DNA of 64,000 nucleotides from Solirubrobacterales bacterium (GCA_020438355.1 JAGQUT010000005.1:1-64000); one strand, 5' to 3'; shown: positions 1 to 8,273, counted from the stretch's first letter. Made by a program: numbers and translations. The notes: a model not told the origin generated them from the letters alone.

Positions 1-1327
1 GGTCGACCCGTTCGGCCGGTGGCGCGAAGTAGCTGGTCGAGACCCGCTCCTTGCATGCCATTCGAATGCCGCCGTCACTGGTCGGGCAGGCGCTGGCCGG
101 TATCTGGAGGTGATCGGCGTTGACGCTCAACTCACCGGTCATGTACGGCTCGAAGGCACCTTCGCCTCCGACGTAGCGGCGGAAGAACGCCGCCATGGTC
201 GCCAGGCCGATCTTCTCCTGGTCACCCATGCGGGCCGGATCGCCGGAGATCCGCGTGTTGACCAGCGGATTGTCCTTGTCCGAATTGTTGATCACATAGT
301 TCGTCTCGGCGGTGGTGCCACCCTGGCCAGACAACCTGATGTGGTTGGTCTGGTTGGTGCGGCAGGCCGGATCGGTTGTGGTCGAATCGTCACCGTCGGC
401 GAACCAGACGCTGTTGTACCAGTTGTGGTTTGCGCCCAGTTGCGATGACTGGATCCTCGGGAACGGGTCATCGCCCTTCACGTACTGGCTGCGCTCGTAG
501 AAGCGTGCACCCTGCAGGTTCGAGACGTCGCCGTCACACCAGGGAAGGATGGTCATGTACGGCGAGCCGTACGGCGCCTTCCGTTCGTAGTCCACCGGGG
601 CGAGCGAGATGACGCCACGCAGGCCGTACCGGGGCCCGTCGGTGCGGATCCGGTTGTAGTCCATGAAGGACGTGACCGCGTCACCACCGCGAGAGTGGCC
701 CATCAGGCCGATTCTCGTCATATCGAGCTTGCCCTCGAGGGTCGTCCCGATCGTGGTGTTCGCGTCAACCGCCAGTCCGCCGGTCGCGTTCGCGGCCGCA
801 AGGGCATCGAGGGTCTTGGCGATCAGCAGTCTGCGCTGATGCATGCCCTTGCCCTTGGCGTTGTCCTGGCGCATCATCAGCTGGTCCTGGCTGAGTGAGA
901 ACACCGTGTATCCCCAGGTCGCAAGGTTCTCACCGAGGTACGCGTAGCCAGCCTCGTTTCGTTTGAAGATCGCGCAGGTCGCGGTCACCGAGTCCTGACC
1001 GGAATCACACGATGCGTGGTTGCCGTGCACCAGAACGATCACCGGTGAGGGAACGGTGCGATCAGATGGCCGGTACAGGGCACCCCGGATCTGGAGAGTG
1101 ATCTCGTTCTGCGCGGAGGCAGCACCGGGGGCGGCCCCCGACGAGTTCGGCTCCTGGAGTGTGGCCAGGCCGAGTTTGGTCTCCTGGATTGTCTGCACCG
1201 TGTACGGCCCGCGCGCCATCGGGTCGGGCGGGTCGGCGGCTGAGGCTGACGGGACGAATCCCGTCAGTACGAGTAATGGCAAAAGCAGCAACGCAATGCG
1301 TCGCCGCAGGAATGAGGGTTCCTGCAC
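1..1327 (-). CDS. Secreted alpha/beta hydrolase, 3' end cut by window edge
   Basis: At least 442 codons read leftward from a GTG with AGGAG six bases upstream (ATAGGAGCAATCC-GTG). Residues 1-31 form a signal peptide (RRR, a leucine-rich core, then ASA-A), so the protein is probably exported. HGNH at 101-104 is the usual oxyanion-hole motif of the fold, and GHSRGGD at 210-216 is the nucleophile elbow with Ser212. A later GANHNWYN stretch probably carries the catalytic His. The mature part has several Cys, as in extracellular enzymes. Family knowledge suggests a lipase, esterase or acyl hydrolase; the substrate cannot be read from the sequence. The frame stays open through base 1, so the C-terminus is missing. 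Confidence 0.85.
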   Translation of the reverse strand, partial: MQEPSFLRRRIALLLLPLLVLTGFVPSASAADPPDPMARGPYTVQTIQETKLGLATLQEPNSSGAAPGAASAQNEITLQIRGALYRPSDRTVPSPVIVLVHGNHASCDSGQDSVTATCAIFKRNEAGYAYLGENLATWGYTVFSLSQDQLMMRQDNAKGKGMHQRRLLIAKTLDALAAANATGGLAVDANTTIGTTLEGKLDMTRIGLMGHSRGGDAVTSFMDYNRIRTDGPRYGLRGVISLAPVDYERKAPYGSPYMTILPWCDGDVSNLQGARFYERSQYVKGDDPFPRIQSSQLGANHNWYNSVWFADGDDSTTTDPACRTNQTNHIRLSGQGGTTAETNYVINNSDKDNPLVNTRISGDPARMGDQEKIGLATMAAFFRRYVGGEGAFEPYMTGELSVNADHLQIPASACPTSDGGIRMACKERVSTSYFAPPAERVD

Positions 1328-1498
1328 GGATTGCTCCTATGTTCGAAGGGTGTTTTGGGAACGAGATGCCTGGACGGTTGAGCGAGGTCCTCATGACCTC
1401 CGCCGGCAGGACACAACCTAGGTTGACCGGGCAACTAAGTCGTTGGCCGGTGGTCCAGTCTTGGGAGGCGGCCGGTTGTACCGATTGAGAGGTTTCCC

Positions 1499-1535
1499 AA
1501 AAGGAGACGCCGACCGCATCATGGGCCGGCGTCTC
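1499..1535 (-). terminator. Rho-independent terminator for the small secreted protein gene
   Basis: On the minus strand a perfect 9-bp stem (GAGACGCCG at 1527-1535 pairing with 1504-1512) with a 14-base loop is followed by CTTTT. It is the last of five hairpins between the small secreted protein gene and the hydrolase gene and is the only one with a T-run. Confidence 0.6.
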
Positions 1536-1559
1536 TCTCGTTCCCCTCTCATCCCTTCG

Positions 1560-1706
1560 AAAGTCTGAGAGGAGACTTTGGGTCCGGTCGGCGGGACCGG
1601 ACAGGACTGGTCAAACCTTTCGCTTCAGGTTAACGGCCACCTTCTTTTGTGGCCACCAGCCCGTTAACGCGAAACGCCGGCCGCCCCGAGGGAACGACCG
1701 GCGTTT
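1560..1706 (-). other. Array of four tandem hairpins in a 397-bp gene-free stretch
   Basis: Between 1328 and 1724 no gene is seen. Read leftward from the stop of the small secreted protein there are four perfect inverted repeats before the terminator: a 9-bp stem 1672-1680/1698-1706, an 8-bp stem 1629-1636/1661-1668 that contains a second GGCCAC/GTGGCC stem (1635-1640/1649-1654), an 8-bp stem 1582-1589/1595-1602 with a 5-base loop, and a 7-bp stem 1560-1566/1573-1579. This may be a structured 3' UTR or a small RNA; there is no match to a known family that I recognise. Confidence 0.45.
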
Positions 1707-1724
1707 GCTGACAACGTTGGCTTC

Positions 1725-2165
1725 TCAGCCGCCGAACTTGCCGAGGAGGCTGCCCAGGTTGAGGCCCCCGGTTCCACCCAGCTTGCTGAGGATGGCGGAG
1801 AGGTTGAAACCTCCGAGGCTCAGGCCGCTGGTGTTGCCACCGATCAGCGACTTGAGCTTGCTGATGATGCCAGCCGTGCTTCCGGTGGTCGGAACGCCCG
1901 AGCCGACGATGCCCTTGGCCGCCGAAGCGAGGCAGGAAGCGAGACCCTTCGCGCTGGTCTGGTTGCTGCAGCTGTCGTATGCGGCGACGCCCTTGTTACA
2001 GAGCGACTGGATCCTCGTGTTGCCTGCCTTGGCGCAAAGCGCGCTCAGGTCACCGGCGCTCGGAAGTGCCGGGGCCGACGGGGCTGCCTGCGCCGGGGCT
2101 GCACCGATCGCACAGGCGACCGCGGCAGTTGCGACGAAAGCACCAATCTTGGCTTTCAGCTTCAT
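1725..2165 (-). CDS. Small secreted protein, Gly/Leu-rich C-terminus
   Basis: 146 aa. Residues 1-27 are a clear Sec signal peptide (MKLKAKIGAF then an Ala-rich core ending AQA-A). The mature part has four Cys, which may form two disulfides outside the cell, and a C-terminal third made of glycine-leucine rich segments such as SLGG, NLSAILSKLGG and LNLGSLLGKFGG. GGAGGAG eight bases before the ATG is a strong ribosome binding site, suggesting high expression. The gene stands alone and is followed by a hairpin array and terminator. I do not recognise the family; a small structural or surface protein is possible. Confidence 0.75.
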   Translation of the reverse strand: MKLKAKIGAFVATAAVACAIGAAPAQAAPSAPALPSAGDLSALCAKAGNTRIQSLCNKGVAAYDSCSNQTSAKGLASCLASAAKGIVGSGVPTTGSTAGIISKLKSLIGGNTSGLSLGGFNLSAILSKLGGTGGLNLGSLLGKFGG

Positions 2166-2246
2166 CTAGTTATCTCCTCCGGTACTGCGTTTATCTCCCT
2201 ACCCGAAAGTAAATGTAGCTTAAAAACCGGCGCCTATAAACAATCG

Positions 2247-2274
2247 GTTCATGAAACTTTCCGTCCTCATGAAC
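2247..2274. promoter_or_regulatory. 8-bp inverted repeat in a divergent intergenic region
   Basis: GTTCATGA (2247-2254) and TCATGAAC (2267-2274) form a perfect inverted repeat with a 12-base spacer, between the leftward secreted-protein gene and the rightward siderophore-interacting protein gene. It may be an operator for either. The rest of 2166-2412 holds an A/T-rich stretch (2215-2245) likely to contain the minus-strand promoter. Confidence 0.35.
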
Positions 2275-2412
2275 GGGCGGGTACTGGAACCTCACGTTCC
2301 CGAATCAGGGCTCGCCAAACACCGTCCAGAAAGCGGCGTGGGAAGCCGACAAGCGCACCGACCAATGCCGATCGTCAGGATTGGGTCCCGGATCCCCGGA
2401 CAGAAGGAAAGT

Positions 2413-3248
2413 TTGGCCCAGAGAACACCCATCGTCGCCCGAGTAGCTTCGAGGCAGCCCGTCGCCTCACACATGGTCAGGCTGGTCCTGGAGTCAGACG
2501 CACTCAGGAGTTCCCGGTCGGGGAGTTCACTGACCACTATGTGAAGCTCCAGCTGCCTCCGCCGGGCGCCTCATACGAGGTGCCCTTCGACCCGGCGGAC
2601 GTGCGGGAGAGGCTCGACAAATCCCAGTGGCACCGTCAACGTACTTACACCATCCGGGACGCTGACCCCGAGGCCGGCACCATCACCATCGATTTCGTGA
2701 CTCACGGCTCCGGGCTGGCAGGTCCCTGGGCCCGGAGTGCGCAGCCGGGCGACCTCGTCCAGCTGGTCGGGCCCGGCGGGGCGTACTCGCCAGACCCGGA
2801 AGCCGACTGGCACCTGCTGGCCGGGGACGACGCGGCAATCCCCGCGATCAGCGTGGCGCTCTCGAGGATCCCCCCTGACCGAGAGACCTTCGTGATCCTC
2901 GAGGTCGAGGACGAGGCCGACCAGGCTGACCATGAAAGCGCCTCCGGCCTGTCAGTGCCGGCCGGGCAGCCGATCATCTGGCTACATCGCAACGGAGACG
3001 AGCACACCGCCGAGCCTCGAATCCTCAGAGCGATCAAGTCGCTCGAGCTGCCGGAGGGCCGGGGTCACGCCTTCGTGCATGGCGAGGCCGGAATGGTGAG
3101 GGAAGTCAGGAGGCACCTGGTCAATGACCGGGGGATGGACGTCCTGGACCTTTCGGCGACCGGCTACTGGAAGTTCCGCCGTACGGAGGAAGGCTGGCGG
3201 GAGGACAAGCCCGAGTGGAAACGGCTTGCCGAGGAAGACCTCGCCTGA
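2413..3248 (+). pseudogene. Siderophore-interacting protein (flavin reductase family) with an apparent frameshift
   Basis: These proteins are FAD- and NAD(P)H-binding ferric-siderophore reductases. The main frame from 2541 codes for YVKLQLPPPG (flavin-binding start), AGDDAAIPAI (pyridine nucleotide-binding region) and the family ending GYWKFRRTEEGW. The expected N-terminus, AQRTPIVARVASRQPVASHMVRLVLESDALR, split here only in the DNA, is in another frame starting at TTG 2413, which follows AAGGA. That frame reaches about 2504, and the main frame gives EFPVGEFTDH from 2508. One base appears to be missing near 2505-2510. A protein started only at GTG 2541 would lack the first flavin-domain strand. 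Either the gene is broken or the assembly has a base error. Confidence 0.7.
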
Positions 3249-3255
3249 GACAGCT

Positions 3256-4206
3256 CTACTTTGGTGCCGCGAGCTTCTCGGCCTGGCGCTCGGGGGAGAT
3301 ACGAACCACCTTTCGGGCCAGCCCGACCTTTTCCATCGCGCCGATCACCCAGGCGCTGGGATCCAGCTCCCACCTCTTTAGGCCATGCTGGGCCGAGCGG
3401 GGGAAGGCATGATGGTTGTGGTGCCAGGCCTCGCCGAATGAAGGCAGGGCGAGCCAGAACACGTTGGTTGATTCGTCGTCGATGTCGAAGCGCCTGGTAC
3501 CGAAGAAGTGGCAGACCGAGTTGATCGACCAGGTGATGTGGTGGCCGAAGAAGACCCTGACCAGGCCACCCCAGAAGAACCCGCCGAGGGCGCCTGCGGC
3601 GGTGCCCGTGAACAGGTAGCCGAGAAGGGTCGGGATCGCAAGTCCCAGCAGGACCCAGGCCACGAAGTACTTGCTGATGAACTGCATGCCCGGATCCTCG
3701 TAGAGGTCACGGGCGTACTTCTGCTGGTCGGCCTCTCCGTGCTTGGAGAAGGTCCAGCCGAGGTGGGCATGCCATAGCCCGGTGAGCACGCCCTTGGGCT
3801 CGCCGTCCGGACCGACATGGGGGCTGTGCGGATCGCCCTCTTCGTCGGTGTGGGCGTGGTGCTTGCGATGGTCGGCTACCCAGGTGGTGACCGGACCCTG
3901 GACGGCCATCGAACCGATGATTGCGAAGAAGTACTCGACCGGTTTGAAGGTCTGAAATGAGCGATGGGTCAGCAGCCGGTGGAACCCCACCGTGATCCCG
4001 AGCCCTGTCAGCAGGTACATGAAGAGCATGATCAGGAGATCTGTCGCGGTGACGATCTGATTCCAGAGCAGGACGATCGCGGCGAGGGTGGCGATGAAGG
4101 GAACCACCACGGCGAACATGTTGGCGACCTTGTCGATAAGAGGCATCTGGTGCTGCCTCGTCCCTTGCTGCGTCATCTCCTGCTGCGTCATCTCGTGCTG
4201 CGTCAT
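3256..4206 (-). CDS. Membrane acyl-CoA (delta-9 type) fatty-acid desaturase
   Basis: 316 aa. All three histidine boxes of the di-iron membrane desaturases are present: HRLLTHRSF, DHRKHHAHTD and GEAWHHNHHAFP. Hydrophobic segments flank them, so the enzyme sits in the cytoplasmic membrane and introduces a double bond into saturated acyl chains using oxygen. The N-terminus is odd: three MTQ units in a row, so 4206, 4191, 4176 and 4146 are all possible ATG starts; the family fold begins near MPLIDK. It lies tail-to-tail with the siderophore-interacting gene (8 bp between coding ends) and divergent from a PucR regulator. Confidence 0.9.
   Translation of the reverse strand: MTQHEMTQQEMTQQGTRQHQMPLIDKVANMFAVVVPFIATLAAIVLLWNQIVTATDLLIMLFMYLLTGLGITVGFHRLLTHRSFQTFKPVEYFFAIIGSMAVQGPVTTWVADHRKHHAHTDEEGDPHSPHVGPDGEPKGVLTGLWHAHLGWTFSKHGEADQQKYARDLYEDPGMQFISKYFVAWVLLGLAIPTLLGYLFTGTAAGALGGFFWGGLVRVFFGHHITWSINSVCHFFGTRRFDIDDESTNVFWLALPSFGEAWHHNHHAFPRSAQHGLKRWELDPSAWVIGAMEKVGLARKVVRISPERQAEKLAAPK
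4147..4206 (-). repeat. 15-bp tandem repeat at the desaturase start
   Basis: Read on the minus strand, units of the type ATGACGCAGCA(C/G)GAG repeat with a 15-base period: two near-identical full units, a third partly diverged one, and a fourth degenerate one (ACGAGGCAGCACCAG) before the last ATG. Each of the first units carries an in-frame ATG, and the second ends in AGGAG. Because the period is a multiple of three, unit gain or loss keeps the frame and only changes the number of start sites. Confidence 0.6.
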
Positions 4207-4271
4207 GACCGGAAATCTATGTTCACATTTCTAATATTTCTTGGCCGCAACGCACGTCGTCTGATCCAGTT

Positions 4272-4293
4272 ATTATAAATTTTCTTATAAGAA
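4272..4293. promoter_or_regulatory. AT-rich divergent promoter region with a 12-bp palindrome
   Basis: TTCTTATAAGAA (4282-4293) is a perfect palindrome. Beside it the minus strand reads TATAAT (4272-4277), a consensus -10 box facing the desaturase gene, and the plus strand reads TATAAA (4274-4279) facing the PucR gene. This is one of the few A/T-rich spots in the core part of the window. The palindrome is a plausible operator for the neighbouring PucR-type regulator. Confidence 0.45.
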
Positions 4294-4415
4294 CTCCACG
4301 CCAAGAGCCCTGGCGCGGCCTTTCACCCGAGGTTGCTGACGTACTTGAACCCGAACTGTCAGGGATTGCCGACGAGATCCTCGAGTCGATCGGCAGCCAG
4401 ATTCCGGAGTACTCG

Positions 4416-5459
4416 ATGCCACTCGACGGCTCTTTCGGGCGGGCCGTCTACCGCGGAGTGGGCGAGGCTCTGGAGCAGTTCCTGGTCCTGATCAGGGACC
4501 CCGACGCAGACCGGCGGGCGAGCCGAAAGGTCTACGTGATCCTCGGCCGGGGAGAGTTCCGGAACGGGCGCTCGCTTGACTCTCTCCAGTCCGCCTACCG
4601 GCTCGGCGCCCGAATCGCCTGGCGTCGCATCGCGGCGGCAAGCCTGGAGGCCGGACTGGACGGAAAGACCCTCAGTCTCCTGGCCGAGTCGATCTTCGTC
4701 TACATCGACGAGCTCTCGGCGGACTCCACCGAGGGCTATGCCGAAGCACAGTTCAAGCAGCAGGGAGCGAGGCTGAGGCGCGAGAGGGGCCTGGTCACCC
4801 TGATGCTCCAGCCCAACCCCGACTTTGCGGAGATCGAACGGACGGCCCGGCTGGCCGCCTGGGAGGTCCCCAAGAGCCTGGCGGCAATTGCCTGCCACGA
4901 ACGCGACCTGGCCGAGGTCACCCGAATCCTCCCCATCGGTGTGATCTCGGCCACGGTCGACGGTTCCGGCTGCATCGCCGTACCCGACCCGGCCGGTCCC
5001 GGCCGCCTGAAGGAACTCAAGCTGGCGATGTCAGGGCGACCTTCGGCGATCGGACCTTCGTCGAGTCCATCCCGCTTTCTCGAGTCCTGGCAGCTTGCAC
5101 GCAGCGCCTTCGAAGCCGTCTCCTCCGATGCGCTCCAGGCCGAAGGGCTGATCAGGGTCGAAGACCACCTGGTCGACCTTGCGCTCTACCGCAGCCGCGA
5201 CCTGATCGCCCGTCTGCGCGAGCAGACCATGGCCCCGATCGGTGACCTGACTCCCAAGGCCCATGCCCGAATGGCCGAGACTGCGCTCGCCTACGTCGAG
5301 AATGCCGGCAATGCCGCAGAGATGGCCCGCAGCCTCAACATCCACCCCCAGACTGCCCGCTACCGGATCGCCCGTCTCAGGGAGCTTTTCGGGGACGATC
5401 TCGATCGCCCGGACCGCCGTCTGGCACTTGAGCTCTCGCTTCGATCTCCCCGGGCTTGA
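4416..5459 (+). CDS. PucR-family transcriptional regulator
   Basis: 347 aa from the first ATG. The C-terminal ~60 residues are the PucR-type helix-turn-helix (AEMARSLNIHPQTARYRIARLRELFG), and the rest resembles the ligand-sensing part of such activators. The same frame is open from 4209, and 4287-4415 still reads like family sequence (EPWRGLSPEVADVLEPEL, then IADEILESIG), yet holds no ATG, GTG or TTG. The true start may therefore be non-canonical (ATA 4287 or CTG 4356), or a start codon was lost. Divergent from the desaturase gene, which it may control. Confidence 0.8.
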   Translation: MPLDGSFGRAVYRGVGEALEQFLVLIRDPDADRRASRKVYVILGRGEFRNGRSLDSLQSAYRLGARIAWRRIAAASLEAGLDGKTLSLLAESIFVYIDELSADSTEGYAEAQFKQQGARLRRERGLVTLMLQPNPDFAEIERTARLAAWEVPKSLAAIACHERDLAEVTRILPIGVISATVDGSGCIAVPDPAGPGRLKELKLAMSGRPSAIGPSSSPSRFLESWQLARSAFEAVSSDALQAEGLIRVEDHLVDLALYRSRDLIARLREQTMAPIGDLTPKAHARMAETALAYVENAGNAAEMARSLNIHPQTARYRIARLRELFGDDLDRPDRRLALELSLRSPRA

Positions 5460-5486
5460 ACATTCCAGTTACATTTCAATCGCTGT

Positions 5487-5506
5487 CCGGTTTCTGAGTG
5501 AACCGG
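5487..5506. promoter_or_regulatory. CCGGTT-N8-AACCGG inverted repeat before the TetR gene
   Basis: A perfect 6-bp inverted repeat (5487-5492/5501-5506) with an 8-base spacer lies between the PucR stop and the TetR start. The TetR gene beside it makes an autoregulatory operator plausible. There is no T-run, so it is less likely to be a terminator. Confidence 0.35.
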
Positions 5507-5562
5507 GCTGGCTCCGGGTAGACGGAACCTGACCGGAAACAGGCACAAGGAGAGTTGACGAC

Positions 5563-6261
5563 GTGACCCGTCTCGCAGCGGGAAGGACAACCCATCTGGA
5601 GCGCGAGGAGATCGCGCTGGAAACGCTGCGGCTCTTCGACCAGGGGAAAGACCCAAGCATCCGCCAGCTCGCCGCGGCGCTCAACGTGACCCCCTCGGCG
5701 ATTTACCACCACTACAACTCGAGAGCGGAGATCGTCCAGTCAGCCGTCGAGCTCGTCTGGGTCGAGATCCTCGCCGAGACCACGACGAAGATCGGCAACC
5801 CCTTCGAGGCCGATCCGATCGAGGCCCTGGTCACCGTCGGCCTGTACGCAAGGCGCGCCTTCCTCAGGCACCACAAGATCACCCCATACATGGCAGCTAT
5901 CCCGCGCTCGGGCGAGCTCTCGGCCGGCGGCATCGCGCTGTTCGCGAACGTCTTCGAGCGACTCGGTCTGGTTGGCGACGACGCCGGCGACGCCTTCCAC
6001 TACTACGCGAGCTACTGCTTCGGGACCGCCCTCTACGCGGCAAGTCGACTGAACGCCAGCGAGGCGCTGGGTCCGAACGACCTCGGGCATGAGGAGCTGG
6101 AGGAGTTCCGGCGCGAGGCCGGCGTGGACGGCACCTCGAAGGAAGAAACCCGCGCCGCGCTCGACTCGATCCTCGACCTGTCCGAGATGGATCCCGAGCG
6201 GGACGAGGAGCTGTTCCTTCTCGGCGTGAGGCAAATCCTTGACGGATTCGCCAGAGTCTGA
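5563..6261 (+). CDS. TetR/AcrR-family transcriptional regulator
   Basis: 232 aa from GTG 5563, preceded by AAGGAG ten bases upstream. The N-terminal helix-turn-helix reads PSIRQLAAALNVTPSAIYHHYNSRAEIVQSAVE (positions about 31-63), matching the TetR DNA-binding domain, with a helical ligand-binding C-terminal part. Three bases separate it from the enoyl-CoA hydratase gene, so the two are co-transcribed; it probably responds to an acyl-CoA or related compound. The specific ligand is not readable. Confidence 0.88.
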   Translation: MTRLAAGRTTHLEREEIALETLRLFDQGKDPSIRQLAAALNVTPSAIYHHYNSRAEIVQSAVELVWVEILAETTTKIGNPFEADPIEALVTVGLYARRAFLRHHKITPYMAAIPRSGELSAGGIALFANVFERLGLVGDDAGDAFHYYASYCFGTALYAASRLNASEALGPNDLGHEELEEFRREAGVDGTSKEETRAALDSILDLSEMDPERDEELFLLGVRQILDGFARV

Positions 6262-6264
6262 GCC

Positions 6265-7038
6265 ATGTCACTCGTAAAAACGGAACGTGAAGGGCCGATG
6301 GCGGTCATCACGCTCGACTCCCCGCCACTCAATCTTTTCGACCGCGCGATGACGACGGAGCTGATCGCTGCGATCGATGCCGTCCATGACGACCCGCCCC
6401 GCGGCCTGCTCATCCGCGCCGAGGGCAAGGTCGTTTCTGGCGGCGTAAACGTCCAGGAGTTCAAGGGCCTGAGCGAAACCGAGGGCATCCGTCTTTGGGA
6501 ACAGCTGATGGGCCTGATCGACAGGGTCGAGGGACTTCCCTTCCCGGTCGTCTTCGCGGCTCACGGGCTCACCCTCACCGCTGCCTTTGAGCTCTCCCTG
6601 GCCTGCGACCTGATCATTGCTTCCGAGTCGGCGCAGTTCGGCCTGGTTGAGATCGTGGTCGGCCTGACCCCTTCGATGGGCGGACCGCAGCGCCTCGCCG
6701 AGCGGGCCGGTTCCGGCCGCGCCCGACAGCTGGTCATGACCGGTGGCCTCTTCGACGCGGCCACGCTCGAACGCTGGAACGTCGTCAACGAGGTCAAGCC
6801 GGACGAGGAACTCGACCAGTACGCCCGCAAGCTGACCAACCGGCTCGCCAACGGCCCCACCCTGGCCCATGCGATGACCAAGCGCATCCTCCGTGGCTGG
6901 AGGGATGACGGAATGGCCGGAGCCGACCGGGTCACCAGGCGCGACGCCGCCGCCCTTTTCGAGACCGAGGATCTGAAGAACGCCGTCGACTCATTCCTCG
7001 AAAACGGCCCCGGCAAAGCCACCTACGAAGGCCGCTAG
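6265..7038 (+). CDS. Enoyl-CoA hydratase/isomerase family protein
   Basis: 257 aa, the usual length of the crotonase family, which hydrates or isomerises acyl-CoA thioesters in the cytoplasm. Seen: the N-terminal strand MAVITLDSPPLNLFDRAM, the CoA-site region GLTLTAAFELSLACDLI and the second active-site region FGLVEIVVGLTPSMGG. The first oxyanion loop (AHGLTLTAAFE) lacks the GGG of typical hydratases, so the reaction may differ. Translationally linked to the preceding TetR gene. Followed by a 272-bp gene-free stretch with repeats. Confidence 0.85.
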   Translation: MSLVKTEREGPMAVITLDSPPLNLFDRAMTTELIAAIDAVHDDPPRGLLIRAEGKVVSGGVNVQEFKGLSETEGIRLWEQLMGLIDRVEGLPFPVVFAAHGLTLTAAFELSLACDLIIASESAQFGLVEIVVGLTPSMGGPQRLAERAGSGRARQLVMTGGLFDAATLERWNVVNEVKPDEELDQYARKLTNRLANGPTLAHAMTKRILRGWRDDGMAGADRVTRRDAAALFETEDLKNAVDSFLENGPGKATYEGR

Positions 7039-7117
7039 ACGTCCCCCACCCCCCCCGAATTCGCCGGCCAAAGGCCGGAAGCTTCTCTGCCCGAACTCAG
7101 CCCGGACACCCCCGGCA

Positions 7118-7145
7118 GTCGAGGTGACCTTTTTCGTTCTATGCG
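7118..7145 (+). repeat. Left copy of a 28-bp inverted repeat bracketing the AbiEi/DUF559 gene
   Basis: The core is GTCGAGGTGACCTTTTTCG followed by TTCTATGCG. The reverse complement of 8297-8324 matches it at 25 of 28 positions. It lies about 165 bp upstream of the gene start. Confidence 0.65.
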
Positions 7146-7180
7146 AACCATTTCGGATGCCTCAACCGCCCATCCCTAGG

Positions 7181-7237
7181 CTGATCTCGCCCCCAACTGA
7201 TTTCGCTCCTACTGATCTCACTCCCGACTGATCTCGC
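7181..7237 (+). repeat. Four tandem CTGATCTCGC-type repeats
   Basis: CTGAT(C/T)TC(G/A)C occurs at 7181, 7197, 7212 and 7228, spaced 16, 15 and 16 bases, in the leader of the AbiEi/DUF559 gene. The phase is about one and a half helical turns. It may be a multi-site operator, or decayed repeat DNA. Confidence 0.5.
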
Positions 7238-7310
7238 CTCACCCGCGGTCGAGAGGGATTTGTCGCAGTCCGCGTGCCATTCGTGAGGCCCTTGCGATCA
7301 CTCTTCGGGG

Positions 7311-8273
7311 ATGGGGCAACGAACTGAAAAGGATGAAGTTGCTGGCGAGAAGATCAGGCGCCTCTACCTGCTCATGCGCGAGCAGTGGTTCGTGGCCGGT
7401 CGAAGTCAACTGATCGAATCCGGCTTCCAGAGTTCCCAGATCACGAGTTGGCGGCGTAGCGGGAGGCTGGTACCGGTCCTCCAGGGCGTCTACTCGTACG
7501 GCCGGGACATAGAGACCAGGGAAGCAGCCTGGAAGGCCGCGCTGGTCTTCGGCGGCGGTGGATCAGCCCTGATGGGGGTCAGCGCCTGCGAAGCCTGGGG
7601 CATTGTCCGAAGCACTCAACGGATTCCCCAGCGAATAGAGGTAGGGCGCCCGTCCCGGAAGCCAGCCTCCCCTGTCGGCGTTTCGCCGGCCCTGAAAGGC
7701 ACCCGATTTCGCTTCTGCAGCCGTCAACTGCTGGCGACCGATGTGGTCTCCAGAAACGGACTGGAGGTCGTCACGCCCTCCCTGGCCTTGATTGATCTCG
7801 CGGAGACAGCTTCGGAGAAGGAGGTTCGGTTCGCCTTCCTGGAGGCGTGTCGCCTTCGCCTGGTTGGCAGCAGTGAGGTCGATTTCTGCTTCCGGAGGGC
7901 GGTAGGGAGAAGAGGAGCTACGACGTTCAAGTCTCTTCTCGCCTCGTGGGTCCCCGAGCTGGCCAGGACGAGGTCCGTACTCGAGGGACTGTTCCTGCTG
8001 GCATGGGCCGAATCGGGCCATCCCATGCCGCTCGTAAACGTGAAGCTCCTGGGCTTCGAAGTTGACATGTACTGGCCTGGCTTCGAAATCGTCCTGGAAC
8101 TCGACGGAGCCGCCTTCCACGACGATCCTCTCTCCAGAGCAAGAGATCGAACCAAGTCCGAGCAGCTCGAACTCAGTGGTCGCTCAGTCCTTCGCGCGGG
8201 ATTTCACGAGGTGGAATCCCGTCCACATGAGGTCGTCTCGATGGTGATTCGGGCGATGGAGCAGAAGCGGTGA
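7311..8273 (+). CDS. AbiEi-like N-terminal domain + DUF559 (Vsr-like) protein
   Basis: 320 aa. Residues ~20-65 (SQLIESGFQSSQITSWRRSGRLVPVLQGVYSYG) match the winged-helix start of AbiEi-type antitoxins. The C-terminal ~85 residues (FEIVLELDGAAFHDD, then RDRTKSEQLELSGRSVLR) match the DUF559 restriction-endonuclease-like fold, with E/D-x-D-G and later acidic/basic residues. Such fusions are common in actinobacteria and often scattered as orphan genes; their role is unproven. No AbiEii toxin lies beside it. The gene is bracketed by an inverted repeat (7118-7145 and 8276-8324), which suggests self-binding operators or a mobile cassette. Confidence 0.75.
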   Translation: MGQRTEKDEVAGEKIRRLYLLMREQWFVAGRSQLIESGFQSSQITSWRRSGRLVPVLQGVYSYGRDIETREAAWKAALVFGGGGSALMGVSACEAWGIVRSTQRIPQRIEVGRPSRKPASPVGVSPALKGTRFRFCSRQLLATDVVSRNGLEVVTPSLALIDLAETASEKEVRFAFLEACRLRLVGSSEVDFCFRRAVGRRGATTFKSLLASWVPELARTRSVLEGLFLLAWAESGHPMPLVNVKLLGFEVDMYWPGFEIVLELDGAAFHDDPLSRARDRTKSEQLELSGRSVLRAGFHEVESRPHEVVSMVIRAMEQKR

